A DNA stretch of 64,000 bases from Cristatella mucedo (lineage: Eukaryota; Bryozoa; Phylactolaemata; Cristatellidae). Location of the stretch: contig WPIO01000001.1 in assembly GCA_009760855.2 (NCBI GenBank), forward strand, positions 1,890,001 through 1,954,000, given 5' to 3'. The notes beneath the pieces are model-generated. The model made no database searches and was not told the DNA's origin. It saw only the letters and a program-made list of their open reading frames with translations. This document shows positions 1 to 11,687 of this stretch, in pieces. The position numbers and the translations under genes were made by a program. Position 1 is the stretch's first letter. Each line of letters begins with the position of its first letter.

Positions 1-665
1 CAGGATGTGACTCGTGGCCTCCTTGAATGTAGACATTGAGGTGCTGCACGGAATTGAGGCACGTGTTCCTGTGGGGTTTTTATTGAGGGACATGAGTCCA
101 GAGAGGATGCTGCTAATTTAGGGGTGGACTCTCTGATCTTGTCTATCTTGCTGACAAAGAAGCTAGAAAAGCGAGCAGCTAGATCCCTAAATAAGGATCA
201 TTAGGTAATGAGCTAACCTGGGAGCAGTTAAGGAGATGGTTAACGGTAGACATCAGCATTTTTTGAATTGTACACCTCTGATCCAACAATATTTGTATAG
301 AAGCTAGACTTGGCCTTCGCTAGGATCGATTGTTACGATATACAATAGTCTTCGTATGCCTGACAATGGACAGTCAGCCTTGATCTTTCGTAAGCTTTAT
401 CAAGTTTGTCCTTGGCCAACCAAGCTAGATTTATGCCTACTCTAAACCATCGGCCGTCTGGGTGAGGGCACACAGTGCTCGTAGTCAAAGATGCAAACTC
501 GCTAAGGATGTTAGCAAGTGTCGTGCTGTAGCATTCTAACAACGCTGACAGAAGAAAAAAGGGATTGAGCAGCATGGGCTGAGAAGGTATTTTCGCTCGG
601 ACAGCATCGATATCAAGGCTCTTGAGGTTTTGTGATTTACAGATGATTTTGGATGCCAAGAAGGG
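1..665 (-). mobile_element. CR1/L2-type LINE fragment (endonuclease-RT linker)
   Basis: On the minus strand a 111-codon open stretch (333-668) and its broken continuation to position 1 resemble the linker between the endonuclease and reverse transcriptase of CR1/L2 retrotransposons. It has the LAKDKLDKAYERS run followed by LTVHCQAYEDYC, matching the usual basic 'W..EI..AKR.RR..E..W....L.VH...Y' segment, and further downstream a FFVSKIDKIRES-like stretch typical just before the RT domain. Stops and frame changes show a decayed copy; it runs off the window edge. The assignment rests on recalled family pattern, not alignment. LINE-A or LINE-B membership is undecided. Confidence 0.6.
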
Positions 666-1385
666 CACACATTAGGTAGGCTGGATGAAATCTGCATTTG
701 ATCAGAGGAGCAAAATTTTATAATAATAGATTGGCTCGGATGCAGAGCTTCGACACCTTTTTATGCCAAAGCAGCTCCAAAACCATCACCTATTTGCAAA
801 TGAATTTCACTGTAGGCTTAATGCAGTGATTCCTCTATACCTCATGTTTTCTTCAGCTAACCCTAGTGCATCAATTTTCATTACCAAGAATCGTGAAGTT
901 ACTTTGATCGATCCAGAATACGGAATTCTAGTCGTCCTCTGTCTCGCAAGGGGTTAGGGTCCCCAACTGGTCGGCTTTATGTCGGCTGGTGAGCAGGCTT
1001 GCGTTTTTGCACCACCATCCCGACCAGACTAGGGGGATAACATTGTTGGCAAGCGTTCTTCTTACCATACCTTAACCAATATTGATTTTCTTCAGCGACT
1101 TTGTATGAACATCCATGGTATCAAAGTTGGATAGTTCTATTCTGAAATGCTACCATCTCAATGTGATTCGGTCAACCCTGACATTGGTCCTGTGCAGTCG
1201 ACTAGATACACAGCCCCAGAGGACCATCGAACCAATCCTAATATATGATAGCACAGAGTACACTCCCTAGATGGCAAGCATTTCAATCAACTCCCTCAAA
1301 TCTCTAATCATCTTTCAATGTCACGATTGCCATGGCCTTGTTGATGCAGCAGTCTCAGCATTCAATTGAAAGGATCACTACACTG
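666..1385. other. Unassigned intergenic DNA
   Basis: No open frame with coding character and no recognised repeat. It ends at the first member of the 68-bp direct repeat pair that brackets the next LINE. Confidence 0.5.
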
Positions 1386-1453
1386 TTTCTCAACCATTAT
1401 TTCCTAATTATATATGGCCACACCATATAGATAGGTACTGGATGGACATAAGT
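1386..1453 (+). repeat. 68-bp direct repeat, left copy
   Basis: About 68 bp that recur with a handful of mismatches at 2164-2231; both contain the core TATATATGGCCA and end in GGACATAAGT. The LINE-A fragment lies exactly between them. This is either a very long target-site duplication or an insertion into a pre-existing tandem repeat. Confidence 0.75.
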
Positions 1454-1456
1454 CAC

Positions 1457-2160
1457 CCAACGATCAAAATCCGCTCTGCCAACCAAAGTCCTTTTGGATA
1501 TCCGTGTAATCTAGGTGTCCTGTTCCAAAGTGATGTTTCATTAGACGACCACATCAGCTCCACAGTCAAGACTGTCTTCTTTAAGCTGAATAACATAGCT
1601 AAAATCCGGGCTTGCTTAGACAGGGATACTACATCGAAACTGATCCATGAATTTTTGACATCCCATCTCGACTTGTGTAACTCACTACTAGCTGGTCTAC
1701 AGCCTATGCAATCAGGTGCTTAAAGCTGGTGCAAAACTCTGCAGCTAGGCACGGCTGTCGTGAGCAGCGCAGTTGCCACATCAAACCACCTCTCGCCGAC
1801 CTGCATTGGCTTCCAATCAAGCAGCACATCGACTTCAAGAATCTGTCACTGACTTTTAGACTCCTCCATTCTCTGGCTCCAGCAAGCCTGGAACTCACTC
1901 CCAATGCACGTCACAACGCCCCCTGACATGACTATAAAAATACATTTAAAAAAGCTTAAAACGTACCTGTTTGCTACAACATTTAGTGGGTCTTTGTTAT
2001 TTGTCTTAAGTGTGCTTAAGTACGCTCTGCTTACACTGTGCCGGCTGCTTGCGAATATTACCACCAATTCTTTGGTAATGCTTTCTGTACAGAATCTGTA
2101 AAGTGCCTAGCAAGAGATTAATTTCTCTGAGGGTGCTATACAAATGCATTGTTATTACTA
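1457..2160 (+). mobile_element. LINE-A, 5'-truncated decayed copy
   Basis: Homologous to the C-terminal part of the LINE-A reverse-transcriptase ORF at 20520-21400. Recognisable pieces are the LGVLFQSDVSLDDHISS stretch near 1510, TSHLDLCNSLLAGL near 1665 and the HWLPIKQ motif near 1800. It then jumps to the ORF end and finishes with the 3' hairpin tail (AAGTGCCTAGC ... GAGGGTGCTATAC) and a short ATT-type end. Premature stops and a deletion of the AP.YLSD region show it is dead. Confidence 0.9.
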
Positions 2161-2163
2161 CCA

Positions 2164-2231
2164 TTTCTCACCTAGTATTTCCTAACTATATATGGCCAAA
2201 TCGTATAGATAGGTTCTGGGTGGACATAAGT
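2164..2231 (+). repeat. 68-bp direct repeat, right copy
   Basis: Partner of 1386-1453, starting a few bases after the LINE-A tail. Confidence 0.75.
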
Positions 2232-3150
2232 GTCATCCTAGCACTATAGACCGATAGGGATTGGCAGAAATACAGTTCAGGACGAGGCTTTAAATGTTGG
2301 TTAACCCACGTGATGGCATTCCCTAACAATGGCAAGAATTTTCCACCCAAAATGGTCTCATTTTAGAATTGTTTTTCTGTAACAAGCTTGAAAGAAGGAC
2401 TACTGTGACCACCCATGAGGATGGTCCTGTCATGGATAGCTCCTGGCCGCGGCCTTAGTTTCCATAGGCTCTGGGTGGTATTGGCTGGCCTGGATGGTCT
2501 GGCTGGCCTGAATGCTGAGAATTGAGAAATGCACGATTTTTGGCTCGTAATTGTAGATCCTTGACAGACAGCCACGCAAGCTGTACTCTGCGCCTCTCAG
2601 CCGTCCTCATGTTGCTAATCCCAGCTACAGCCAGAGTTTGCAAACCCCATGCTTTGTGGCCAGGTTTGAGTACTGCCAGCACCAACTTACCGAGAAGCCT
2701 GGTGCACTGCGTAGCTTACCCCGATCTCACATCATCTATCGAAAAGGGTGCGCCATCCCTGCCGATGGCAGCTCGACTGCTGACAAGATGGCAGCTATTT
2801 CAGGAGAGCTCTCTGGTCCCTCGATGATATCACTTCAGCAGCTGTGTCCGAAAAAGAGGGCTGGGTCATTCGGTGAGTATGTTCCATCAAGTTGGCCCAG
2901 AGTAGATAAGTTGTTTTCAGGCGTAACGCTAGCAGGTGGGCAGGAAATGGATGCTGTGGGCAATGCTCCCTCATCTCTTGGTGGCAGGCCGAAGTCGCAA
3001 TGCTTCAGTGTGTCTGCCTCGAGGCAGACACACTGCAGCATTGCTGGGCTTCAGCTCGCGGCAGTTTTGTTGAAGAGATCTTAGCATGAAATCGCTGATG
3101 CAAAGCAGCTCTTCAAACCGCAAAAGTATCAAGGATTGCATTTGAAAGAT
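2232..3150. other. Unassigned DNA with a 28-bp perfect palindrome
   Basis: No supported gene; a 148-codon plus-strand frame (2638-3084) lacks family resemblance. At 3007-3034 there is a perfect uninterrupted palindrome centred on CCTCGAGG (outer AGTGTGTCTG / CAGACACACT). Confidence 0.5.
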
Positions 3151-3177
3151 TGAGGACATGTATGCTCTAGCCGGGGC

Positions 3178-3321
3178 ATGTGTGCTTGTATGTGCATGTT
3201 TGTGTGTGTGCATGTATACGTGTTCGTATGTGCATGTTTGTGTGTGTGCATGTTTACGTGTTTGTATGTGCATGTTTGTGTGTGTGCATCTTTATGTGTT
3301 TGTGTGTGCATGTGTGTGTGT

Positions 3322-3353
<32 letters not shown>

Positions 3354-3408
3354 GTTCGTGTGTGTGTAAAATTTTCGTGTGTGTGTGTGTGTGTGTACAT
3401 GTGTGAAG
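3178..3408 (+). repeat. (TG)n-rich microsatellite with higher-order units
   Basis: About 230 bp of TG repeats interrupted by CATGT/TTTGTATG variants that recur about every 40-50 bp, e.g. near 3189, 3230 and 3269. All apparent reading frames here are low-complexity artefacts. Confidence 0.95.
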
Positions 3409-3410
3409 CA

Positions 3411-3907
3411 TGCTTTCTCGTGTGCACACTGACAAGGCTCTTTTAGGCTTGTGACCACCTGGCGCCGCTTAGTGACAGCACAGCCTTTAATATTGAAGGA
3501 AAACATTCTTGGCAAGTCTTAATATGATCAAAAAATGGCTACAACCTCTGAGGGCCAACCTCGCATGCTACTCAAGCCAGTGCCGCAGCTCTGTTCACAA
3601 AATAAATACCAGTATTTATGGGTTGACTTGTTCGCAGCCTGCTCTCATCAGTGGCTTATCGTTGGTGAATCCAAAGATTCTTCTCACGAGCAGGTCAATT
3701 ATACTGCTACTGTCAAGAGATACTGATTTAGAATATGACATTCATTTTCAGCATCTGAGCAATCTTCTATGTATATTTCCCTACTAATTAAAGCGAGAAA
3801 GGCGTTTGTCCTTCCGTCAGGTGGCACTTCTGTCACGCGGCAAGACGGCGACCAGTACTTCCGGAAGTAATGTGTAGTTCTGCTACGACTCAGTGAAGCG
3901 AGTCCAC
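3411..3907. other. Unassigned DNA
   Basis: Nothing recognised. Two overlapping short open frames near 3509-3787 have no identifiable domain. Confidence 0.4.
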
Positions 3908-3910
3908 AGG

Positions 3911-3911
<1 letters not shown>

Positions 3912-3990
<79 letters not shown>

Positions 3991-3992
3991 TG
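3912..3992 (+). repeat. (AT)n-(GT)n-(AT)n microsatellite
   Basis: Compound dinucleotide array that abuts, and seems to replace the left arm of, the inverted-repeat element that follows. Confidence 0.95.
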
Positions 3993-3995
3993 CTG

Positions 3996-4495
3996 TATAC
4001 GTCATCAAACGTCCTAGAGCTTTATTTCCCGTAATCATAGGCATGCACAGCAAACTGTGTCCTACCGAAATCAGAAATTTTTCTAGAGTCGTGGAAGTGA
4101 AACAGAGCTGAACTAGCATTTCAAATTTTACTCTGATAGTTAAGCATTAGCCGTGTTATAAACTTACAGCGCACACACCTACTTTGCAAATGAAACAGTA
4201 TAAAAGTCACTAGAATGCACTTAAACATGTTTTACACATGTACCTCGATCTACCAAGGCTTGTCAAGTTGTGGTACAAGTCTCATACGATGCAGAGATCT
4301 GTAAAAAAAATTATTTTTTGATATTTTGCTTTCGGTTTGTATCCGGATTAGACGTTTGTATAAACAGCTTTCTTTTATTCGAAGTCGTCAGAGCTTCAAT
4401 TTTCCCTTTCTAACATATTTGTGTTTTGAATGGTATCCTAAACAAATATATGATTGTCTGACAAATTTTATATTTTCTTGAAATACCCCTTTTCC
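3996..4495 (+). mobile_element. Foldback/long-TIR element, partial copy 1
   Basis: A central segment (about 3996-4130) matches 51320-51450 in the same orientation, while the part after it (about 4141-4495) matches 50940-51300 in inverted orientation. This fits a non-autonomous element made of a unique centre flanked by long inverted arms (at least 350 bp each), of which this copy keeps the centre and right arm. Landmarks are CGTCATCAAACGTCCT in the centre and CTCGATCTACCAAGG in the arm. No transposase-like frame is present. Alignment was by eye. Confidence 0.7.
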
Positions 4496-4499
4496 CCCT

Positions 4500-4686
4500 T
4501 ATATATATATATTTATATATATATCTATATATATATATATATATATATATAGATATATATACACATATACATAGAGAGAGATGCCAAGTCCTCTTGGGGG
4601 CAGTACAAATGAATTATATATATATAATCCTATAATTATATATATAAATATATGTATAATTCATTTGTACTGCAACCCAAGAGAAC

Positions 4687-4720
<34 letters not shown>

Positions 4721-4764
4721 AAACGGGTCAGCTCAGATGGTGCCAATGAATCTCTTATAAATAC

Positions 4765-4822
<58 letters not shown>
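4500..4822. repeat. AT-repeat tract with inverted SINE-1 tail pieces
   Basis: Several (AT)n arrays (4500-4560, 4687-4715, 4765-4822). Between them, at 4590-4620 and in inverted orientation at 4654-4686, are two copies of the SINE-1 3' tail (core GCAGTACAAATGAATTAT), giving a roughly 95-bp hairpin with an AT loop. Confidence 0.8.
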
Positions 4823-4824
<2 letters not shown>

Positions 4825-4985
4825 CATATGCAAAGCACCCGAGAGAACTTAATCTCTATTCAGGCGCTTCACATGTGCCACGGGGCTCGAGCCCACGACC
4901 TCAGTCATCAATTACATTCACCTTGACCATGGTCGTTAAACCCAAGCACCTTAACCACTGGGTCCAACCAGAAACATTTATAGCC
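4823..4985 (-). mobile_element. SINE-1 (tRNA-derived, LINE-A tail)
   Basis: Read on the minus strand it starts with a tRNA-like A box (CCCAGTGGTTAAGGTGCTT) and carries a B box in GTGGGCTCGAGCCC. It then has the 3' tail shared with LINE-A: GTGAAGCGCCTGAATAGAGA followed by TTAAGTTCTCTCGGGTGC. Closely related copies lie at 19255, 43895 and 47278. No protein is encoded; transcription would be by RNA polymerase III. Confidence 0.85.
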
Positions 4986-4990
4986 AGCCT

Positions 4991-5434
4991 ATTCAATGTG
5001 CCTAGAAAGAGATTTGGTAACATGTCTAGACCATGTCCAGCACTCACTAATAAATTTAACCCCACGTTTACTAAATGCAAACAGAACTGGCGTAAAACTC
5101 GTAACGTAAGCTGGGGAGCAGCTCAAAAGACTCAGTGATCCTGCATGCATAGCTTAAACTCCTTTCTAGGCCTAACTGATAAAGCGTCTGCTTGAATTGC
5201 AGGTTAGGCTCTTTCGCAGGAACTTACGGACTAGCTTGTGATTTTTTTGCTTTAGATGTGAGCTAAAATTATATGTCTGCCGCTTTCGTCATCACAGACA
5301 TGCTAGAACGTTGCCGCCGGCAATCTTTAAACACTGCTTGCCCCCAACATTGCACGAGAGTAAAAGGGCACCAATTAATCTGAATGGCAGCCTCACAGTG
5401 CCATCTCAGGCCGATGAGTCGGCGAAGCGTGCAA
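4991..5434. other. Unassigned DNA
   Basis: No gene recognised. A short run at 5000-5015 (TGCCTAGAAAGAGATT) is an isolated scrap of the LINE-A tail. Confidence 0.4.
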
Positions 5435-5590
5435 CGATTTAGGTTGCAACCTAAATCGAATTTAAATTTCGAATTAATTAATTCGAATTAATATTAATTT
5501 TGAATTAATTCGAAAATAAATTTATTTTAATTTAAAATTTAAAATTTAATTTTAATTTAATTAAAATTTACAACCCAAATTTAGGTTGCT
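5435..5590. repeat. AT-rich palindromic tract
   Basis: Starts with a perfect 24-bp palindrome (5435-5458, centre GGTTGCAACC), then about 110 bp built from AATTTAAATT and TTCGAATTAA motifs, many self-complementary. It ends at a further copy of TTTAGGTTGC near 5580. Confidence 0.8.
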
Positions 5591-6985
5591 TGTTGGTACC
5601 CGAAAAGGAAGCTGCATGCGGCGGCTGCATCCGCTGCGGCGGCGCATGCGCAGCCTCGAGCTCTGTGTGGAAGATTTTAGCGAATTACGCTGATTCAGTA
5701 GCCTCGTTTACAGAAGCAAAACAGAAGTGCCTCGACGGCAATCGTTGCTGCTTGCACGTCTCGAACCTGTGACCTGGGTCGCGAAGAGTGAGCACCTTTC
5801 TCGAGGACTGGCACCGGCGGGACGCCGATACAGGCACTTACTTGCGAAGATGATACGGGCAAATAATAAATTGTTTTGGAGCCTGGACGCTCAGGGGAGA
5901 TCCGGTTTTCCAGTTGTCTGCGCTGCTCGCCTTGACTGAGGGGGATAGTAAATGTCAAGGGGATCAGTGGCTTCAGTCAAGGTCGGGTAAAAAAGTGGGT
6001 AAAAAAGCCGTAGTGGCAATCACTCAGCTCGCCGAAATTAATAAGGAATTGCCTGTCGCATGACTCACTCCCTACGACCCAGGGCTAGCTTGAAGCACTT
6101 GGCGGCCCCTCCCAAACTCTGTAAATCCGGATGCCTGCGTGGCTCCTGCCGATTACTTTAGTAACGCGGGTCCGACACGACTCCGCCGCTGTCTCAGTAC
6201 CACATCTCGGACGTCAGTTACCCCTGGCACATCAGGATCGGAATGCTGGTGCAATCTAGTGATTCTGAGTTTTTGCCATTGTACGATTGCAGTATCTTTA
6301 TCCGGCTGACTCTGTATCGCCTCTCTGCTGGACAGCTGGCTGAAAGTCTTTCAATTCCTTCCAATTACAGGCCGAAGGTTTTGGGTCGGACACTCGCCGC
6401 GGCACTGCTCAATTGACCAAGCTGGGCATAAGAAACTTTCGCGGAATCTCGATAAAATCTGGCCCGTCCTTCTTTTGATGGACTATCGTGCCATCTCCGT
6501 TCGGCCTTGCCCTTGCACTGCCTGGGATCGCTGCGAGAGCCGCAGCGCTCCGATATTCTTCACAGCGGCTGTGCAGGTTACGTAGCGATGAGTGTACGAG
6601 ACAACCCACGTGCCGCCGCCACTTGAAAGCCGCTAGTCGGCGAGGTCCCCAGCTGGCGATAGTTCAAGAACTCGCGGTTGAAACACGACAACGAGGGAAC
6701 TGAATGGAGTCGCCCGTGCTCTTCTCCATCGCTTCATCGCTATTCTAGTCAAGCTGACCGGTCCGGCCAGAAAGCTGCTAACTATTACAGCGTCTAGCGA
6801 ACCAACCAGGAAATGCTTCTATATAAGCATCGCGGCTAGCCGAAGCTTTCCAAGGAGATGCATCAAAAAAGTTTTCTGCAAAATAACTACTCATGGAGCG
6901 AGAAGGAATAAAAAATTTGGAGCTCGACATGCAGACTGTAAAAGAAAGAGGCGTTCGTTTCGTTGCTAATTCATTCGACGAGTCT
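5591..6985. other. CpG-containing unassigned DNA
   Basis: GC-rich, with frequent CG dinucleotides compared with flanking AT-rich sequence. Short open frames on both strands have no recognisable domain. No supported gene. Confidence 0.4.
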
Positions 6986-7011
6986 CTCGCTAGAGCGACG
7001 AGTACGAGACT

Positions 7012-7062
7012 CTCAGTTATCTGAGGGCTCTGTACAAATGTATTATTATTCTTATTATTGCC
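7012..7062 (+). mobile_element. LINE-A/SINE 3' tail fragment
   Basis: Only the distal tail remains: CAGTTATCTGAGGGCTCTGT, then a (ATT)n-type end. Confidence 0.7.
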
Positions 7063-7950
<888 letters not shown>

Positions 7951-9083
7951 TGTAGCCAGGCAGTCCCAACGCCCTAGAGCTTGCTCCAAGGATAAAACTC
8001 TTACCCTGTGCACGCACTGAGTGATGGGAGGTAGGCCGAAACTTGGCTCCATTTAGGAACTAAGTTTAGTTCAAATGCTTTTCCGCTGGCTCTGCTGCTT
8101 CAGAATACACTAGTTCAGGCGAAACTTGCTTAGCCGCGTGTAAAGATTTAATATCTTGATATGCATGTACGATCTTAATTTATTTGGTTCCGTCAACGGT
8201 TGGTCACCAGAGCTAAAGTATGCGCACTAAAGAAAGCTAGAATATACGGAAAAAGTAACCATAGACGGAGCTACGATTTCCATCGGGGGAAGGGGCAAGA
8301 ACTGAAAGACTTTCGTGCAAGATCCTCAAGGAATGACACATACATTATAGCAAAAAATTATAGTGCATATTCGATGTGAACTCGGCGGGTGCTAATGGAG
8401 CGTAAGTAAGACATAACTTCGTTGTTGGTGACAAAGGCCTAGGAATTGGGGCGGTCAAGGTCACTGTCTGGAAGCCTGTGACCTAGACGTATGACCCTGC
8501 AGTGACCCCTCAGCCTCGCTGCGGTGGGGGGAGAGGGCAAACGCCACCGATGCTCCCATGGCTCCGCCGCTGGAGGTAACCGCTAGGTTAGGTATTTCAT
8601 CCCATATTGCTTGGACGAGTGCCGTCTTGCTGGCAAGTCGCAGATACTCTATCTCGTGGATCTTCTATTGGCCGTATTTGCAGACCAAATAGTTACTCTC
8701 TGACGGAAGAAATATTGCCGTAATTGTATTTGAAATATGCACGGCGTTGCAAGGAAACTCCAGACGTCGAAGGCCCACTTTGAAGAGAATACAAGTAACC
8801 GCTTAGAATCGATTATACCGGTAGACAGCAGGTAAAGGCTGACTTTAGGACGACTTTAGGCAGTACGGGCTTTCAGTGCTCTGCAGAAAATTCGCTTGCA
8901 CAGCACCCCTTTAGTCAGCACAGCTTTGTGGAGATTCGGATTGAGATTCACACGTATGTGAAGAGTGCAGCCGTTGTTGTCATTAGCAACAGGGTCCGCG
9001 CACAGACCGTGAGCACTGCTTAATAACAACTGGTCTAATCGTAAGCGGCAGCCGCCCTGCAGTGAAAGTGCTTTGGAAATTTA
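7951..9083. other. Unassigned DNA
   Basis: About 1.1 kb with no frame of coding character and no repeat I can link to others in the window. Confidence 0.4.
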
Positions 9084-9200
9084 ATCATAAATAATAATAA
9101 GAATAAGAAGAAAAAATGCGTATAGCACCCTCAGCGAATTAATTATCGTCTTTCTGTACTTTGGTATGCTGGAAAGGAAGCATGTCGATTGGTGAGTGGT
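9084..9200 (-). mobile_element. LINE-A 3' end fragment
   Basis: In minus orientation it carries the (ATT)n-like end (plus strand AATAATAATAAGAATAAG), the GCACCCTCAGCGAATTAA hairpin part and the start of the 3'UTR (GGAAAGGAAGCATG, GATTGGTGAGTGGTA). Confidence 0.75.
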
Positions 9201-10074
9201 AACACGCACAGAGTCACCGCACTCAAGCCCAAACAGACCGATTTTCTCGGACAGAGCAAATGCTGCGGGAAACCGGAAGTGTGTTGCCTCTTTTAAAATG
9301 TCGTCTTCTGATAGAATGTCAAGACCTTGACCGGGAATAAGTACAAGGCTATGGGAACGTGGCAAATGAAAGCCCGGTCAGCAGAGGGTTCGAGGCTGGC
9401 TAGACCCCCAGCCAAGCGGCGGCGTGAGTAACGAGAGTTCAGGGTTTTGTGTCACCCTTCATGTCTAGATTCGACGTCTGATTGGAAGTATTTTGCATTG
9501 GTAGGCCCTAGCAAAAGAATGAGCGGCGTGCTGCTACCGGATGCGATGCTCATTCAATCATGCTGTATTCGTCAAACCCTATCCATTAGAAGGAAATAAT
9601 GTCCGTTACGGAGCAGATAAGCAAGGATGAGGAGCACTTCACCTGCTGCTGCTGTTCAATCTATAAAGAGTGAGTCGGCAAGCAAATATTTTTCCTGGAG
9701 AAATTTGTCGCATACTATGAATTTGTTCGCCGGTGTGTGAATGCTTAGCATCGGATTAGGTCATCTGAAACGGAACGTGATTAAGCACCACCATCGCACG
9801 ACCGCAATAGGTTTGCTAATCGTGTGCAGTTGTAGCCTGAAATCTGAATGATTAAGAGTAATAAGGAAACTGCTCCTCCGCTTTAGCTCTTTAGTATGGA
9901 GAACATACACATTTCACAGCAAAAAGTGGACCAGCGCAAGAGTTCGACAAGAAACGTTAATTATGGTACATGCCGCTCACGTGTGGCATCACTAAGCGTA
10001 ATCTATCCTTAAGCTTAACTATTATATGTACATAGTTGTATTGTGCGCAATTTTTATTTATATTGCACTATATG

Positions 10075-10078
<4 letters not shown>
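9201..10078. other. Unassigned DNA
   Basis: No supported gene. A 94-codon minus frame (9081-9365) overlaps the LINE tail and is not convincing. Confidence 0.4.
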
Positions 10079-10113
<35 letters not shown>

Positions 10114-10142
10114 GTGTATATATACATATATATATATATATG

Positions 10143-10179
<37 letters not shown>

Positions 10180-10188
10180 ATATATATT
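10079..10188 (+). repeat. (AT)n/(ATGT)n microsatellite
   Basis: About 110 bp of alternating AT with ATGT interruptions. Confidence 0.95.
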
Positions 10189-10865
10189 GCACATCTCACT
10201 GATAAATAATTTTATCAAAAACGAATCAAATTTAAAAAAACAAGCTCATCGGATAATAATTCGCTTTTAAAATGTGCACTCAAAGAAAATTTTCTTTCAC
10301 AAAATATAAGCTAAATCATCACGGAACATTGCCAGAGATTTCCAGGCGAGATGGTATGCGCTCACAAGAGCTAGAAGAACTAGCAGAGAGACTCTACCTA
10401 AGTGCACATTCCTGAGAGAAAGTCATCGTATACTCTTACTGCTGCTGGCTCTGAGAAATGATTGGCTCCAAGTCCTGACTACAAATTACTTGCTCGGCTT
10501 GATTTTTTACTTTAATATTAATAATAATTGTAAAACGTTCGCATATCACTTAGGGAGAACCTATCTTGCAAAAGGCCATTCGCATTTTAATACATCCTGG
10601 ACATCCCCAGTTATATCGTGGAAAAGAGGCACGTCAACTGAAAAGTGAGAACATGCGAAACTTCAGCACCCATAAGGATATGCAGGACAATGTAAAAAGG
10701 ACTGGACGATTTTTTCAAAGGAAGGCTTAGTTCTCGGCTTCTTATTAAATTTCGTAAAGCCAAGAGGTGATGCGATGTCAGTGGATAGTGGGCTAAAAGT
10801 TGCCGGAGCATAGAAACTCGAGGAACGGTATTCAGATGATTTGAGGTTGGGGTTGAGTTGCTAGA
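10189..10865. other. Unassigned DNA
   Basis: Moderately AT-rich; a 94-codon minus frame at 10611-10895 shows no domain. Nothing else seen. Confidence 0.4.
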
Positions 10866-11007
10866 CTTGTCTATCGTGAGCGTTGCAGTTGCCACATTTC
10901 ATCCCTTCTCGCCAACCTGCACAGGCCCCTTATCAAGTGGAGTATCGATTTTAAAGCTGTGTCATTAATTTTTTTTTGGGTCTTATCATTATGTTGCTCT
11001 AGCCTAC
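10866..11007 (+). mobile_element. LINE-A fragment, left of nested SINE-2
   Basis: Matches the RT ORF around the [19 protein letters not shown] part (here GTCTATCGTGAGCGTTGCAG ...) and continues to GCTCTAGCCTAC, equivalent to the LINE-A 'MAPAYL' codons. Broken by stops. The LINE resumes at 11187 after the SINE. Confidence 0.85.
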
Positions 11008-11186
11008 AAAATACTAGCTGATTTAACAGGCTCTTCTGTATAGCAACAGAAGAGCCTTTTACTTCGGCTATCACCACCGCTTGCAGCGGCGATGAAAGAT
11101 CGCCCACCGCAGGATGCGAACCCCCGATCTCCGGACTGAGGTCGTGAAAAGCAACCGCCCCACCAAATGTGCCATCGCGGCTCACC
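11008..11186 (-). mobile_element. SINE-2 nested in LINE-A with 7-bp TSD
   Basis: Read on the minus strand it begins GGTGAGCCGCGATGGCAC and has a tRNA-like head with A-box-like GGGGCGGTTGCTTTTC and B-box-like GGGGGTTCGCATCC. It ends in a tail with a small hairpin (GGCTCTTCTGTTGC ... CAGAAGAGCC) and CTGATTTAACAG-type sequence read from the opposite strand. It is bordered by AGCCTAC at 11001-11007 and again at 11187-11193; that sequence belongs to the interrupted LINE, which continues in the same sense on both sides. Confidence 0.9.
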
Positions 11187-11395
11187 AGCCTACGTGTCTG
11201 AGATACTCCCCAATCAGGTTCGGCATCGTACCACCCAGTCTTCCGACTCAAGTTGCAAGTCGGTCTGCCTCAAGCCAACCTCAAATTCTGTGGAGCTCTC
11301 AGCTCTCAGTGCTCGTTCTTCCAAAGGCTGGAACTCGCTACCGACTGACGTCACACGACGTCCACTGACTTTTAAAAAGAAGCTACACAACCGCT
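11187..11395 (+). mobile_element. LINE-A fragment, right of nested SINE-2
   Basis: Continues the LINE-A ORF: the AYVSEILPNQVRHRTTQ-like translation corresponds to AYLSDILPHQAKHRTTR of the intact copy, followed by the WNSLPTDVT motif and the LKTYLF-equivalent region (TTTAAAAAGAAGCTACACAA). No hairpin tail is seen after it. Confidence 0.85.
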
Positions 11396-11652
11396 TGCGT
11401 TGCTCATCGCCTTTCCTCTCGGGCAGCTTTAATTGTCCTTTGCGTAGTCACGTGGGCAAGCTGTGCACTCAGACCAGTTGTTTTGCTTCCTTTCCAGACG
11501 ACGTAAACGTGTCCAGGCGTGCCCAGAAACCTCTTTATCCTCTTCGAGTGCGATGCAAACGTTTTACCGTTATTCTCTACTGCCTGGGGGGGGGGGCAAA
11601 TAAAATGTAGCTCGGTGCTAAGTGGTCCGTACTCAATTCCCTCAGAGTGATT

Positions 11653-11687
<35 letters not shown>

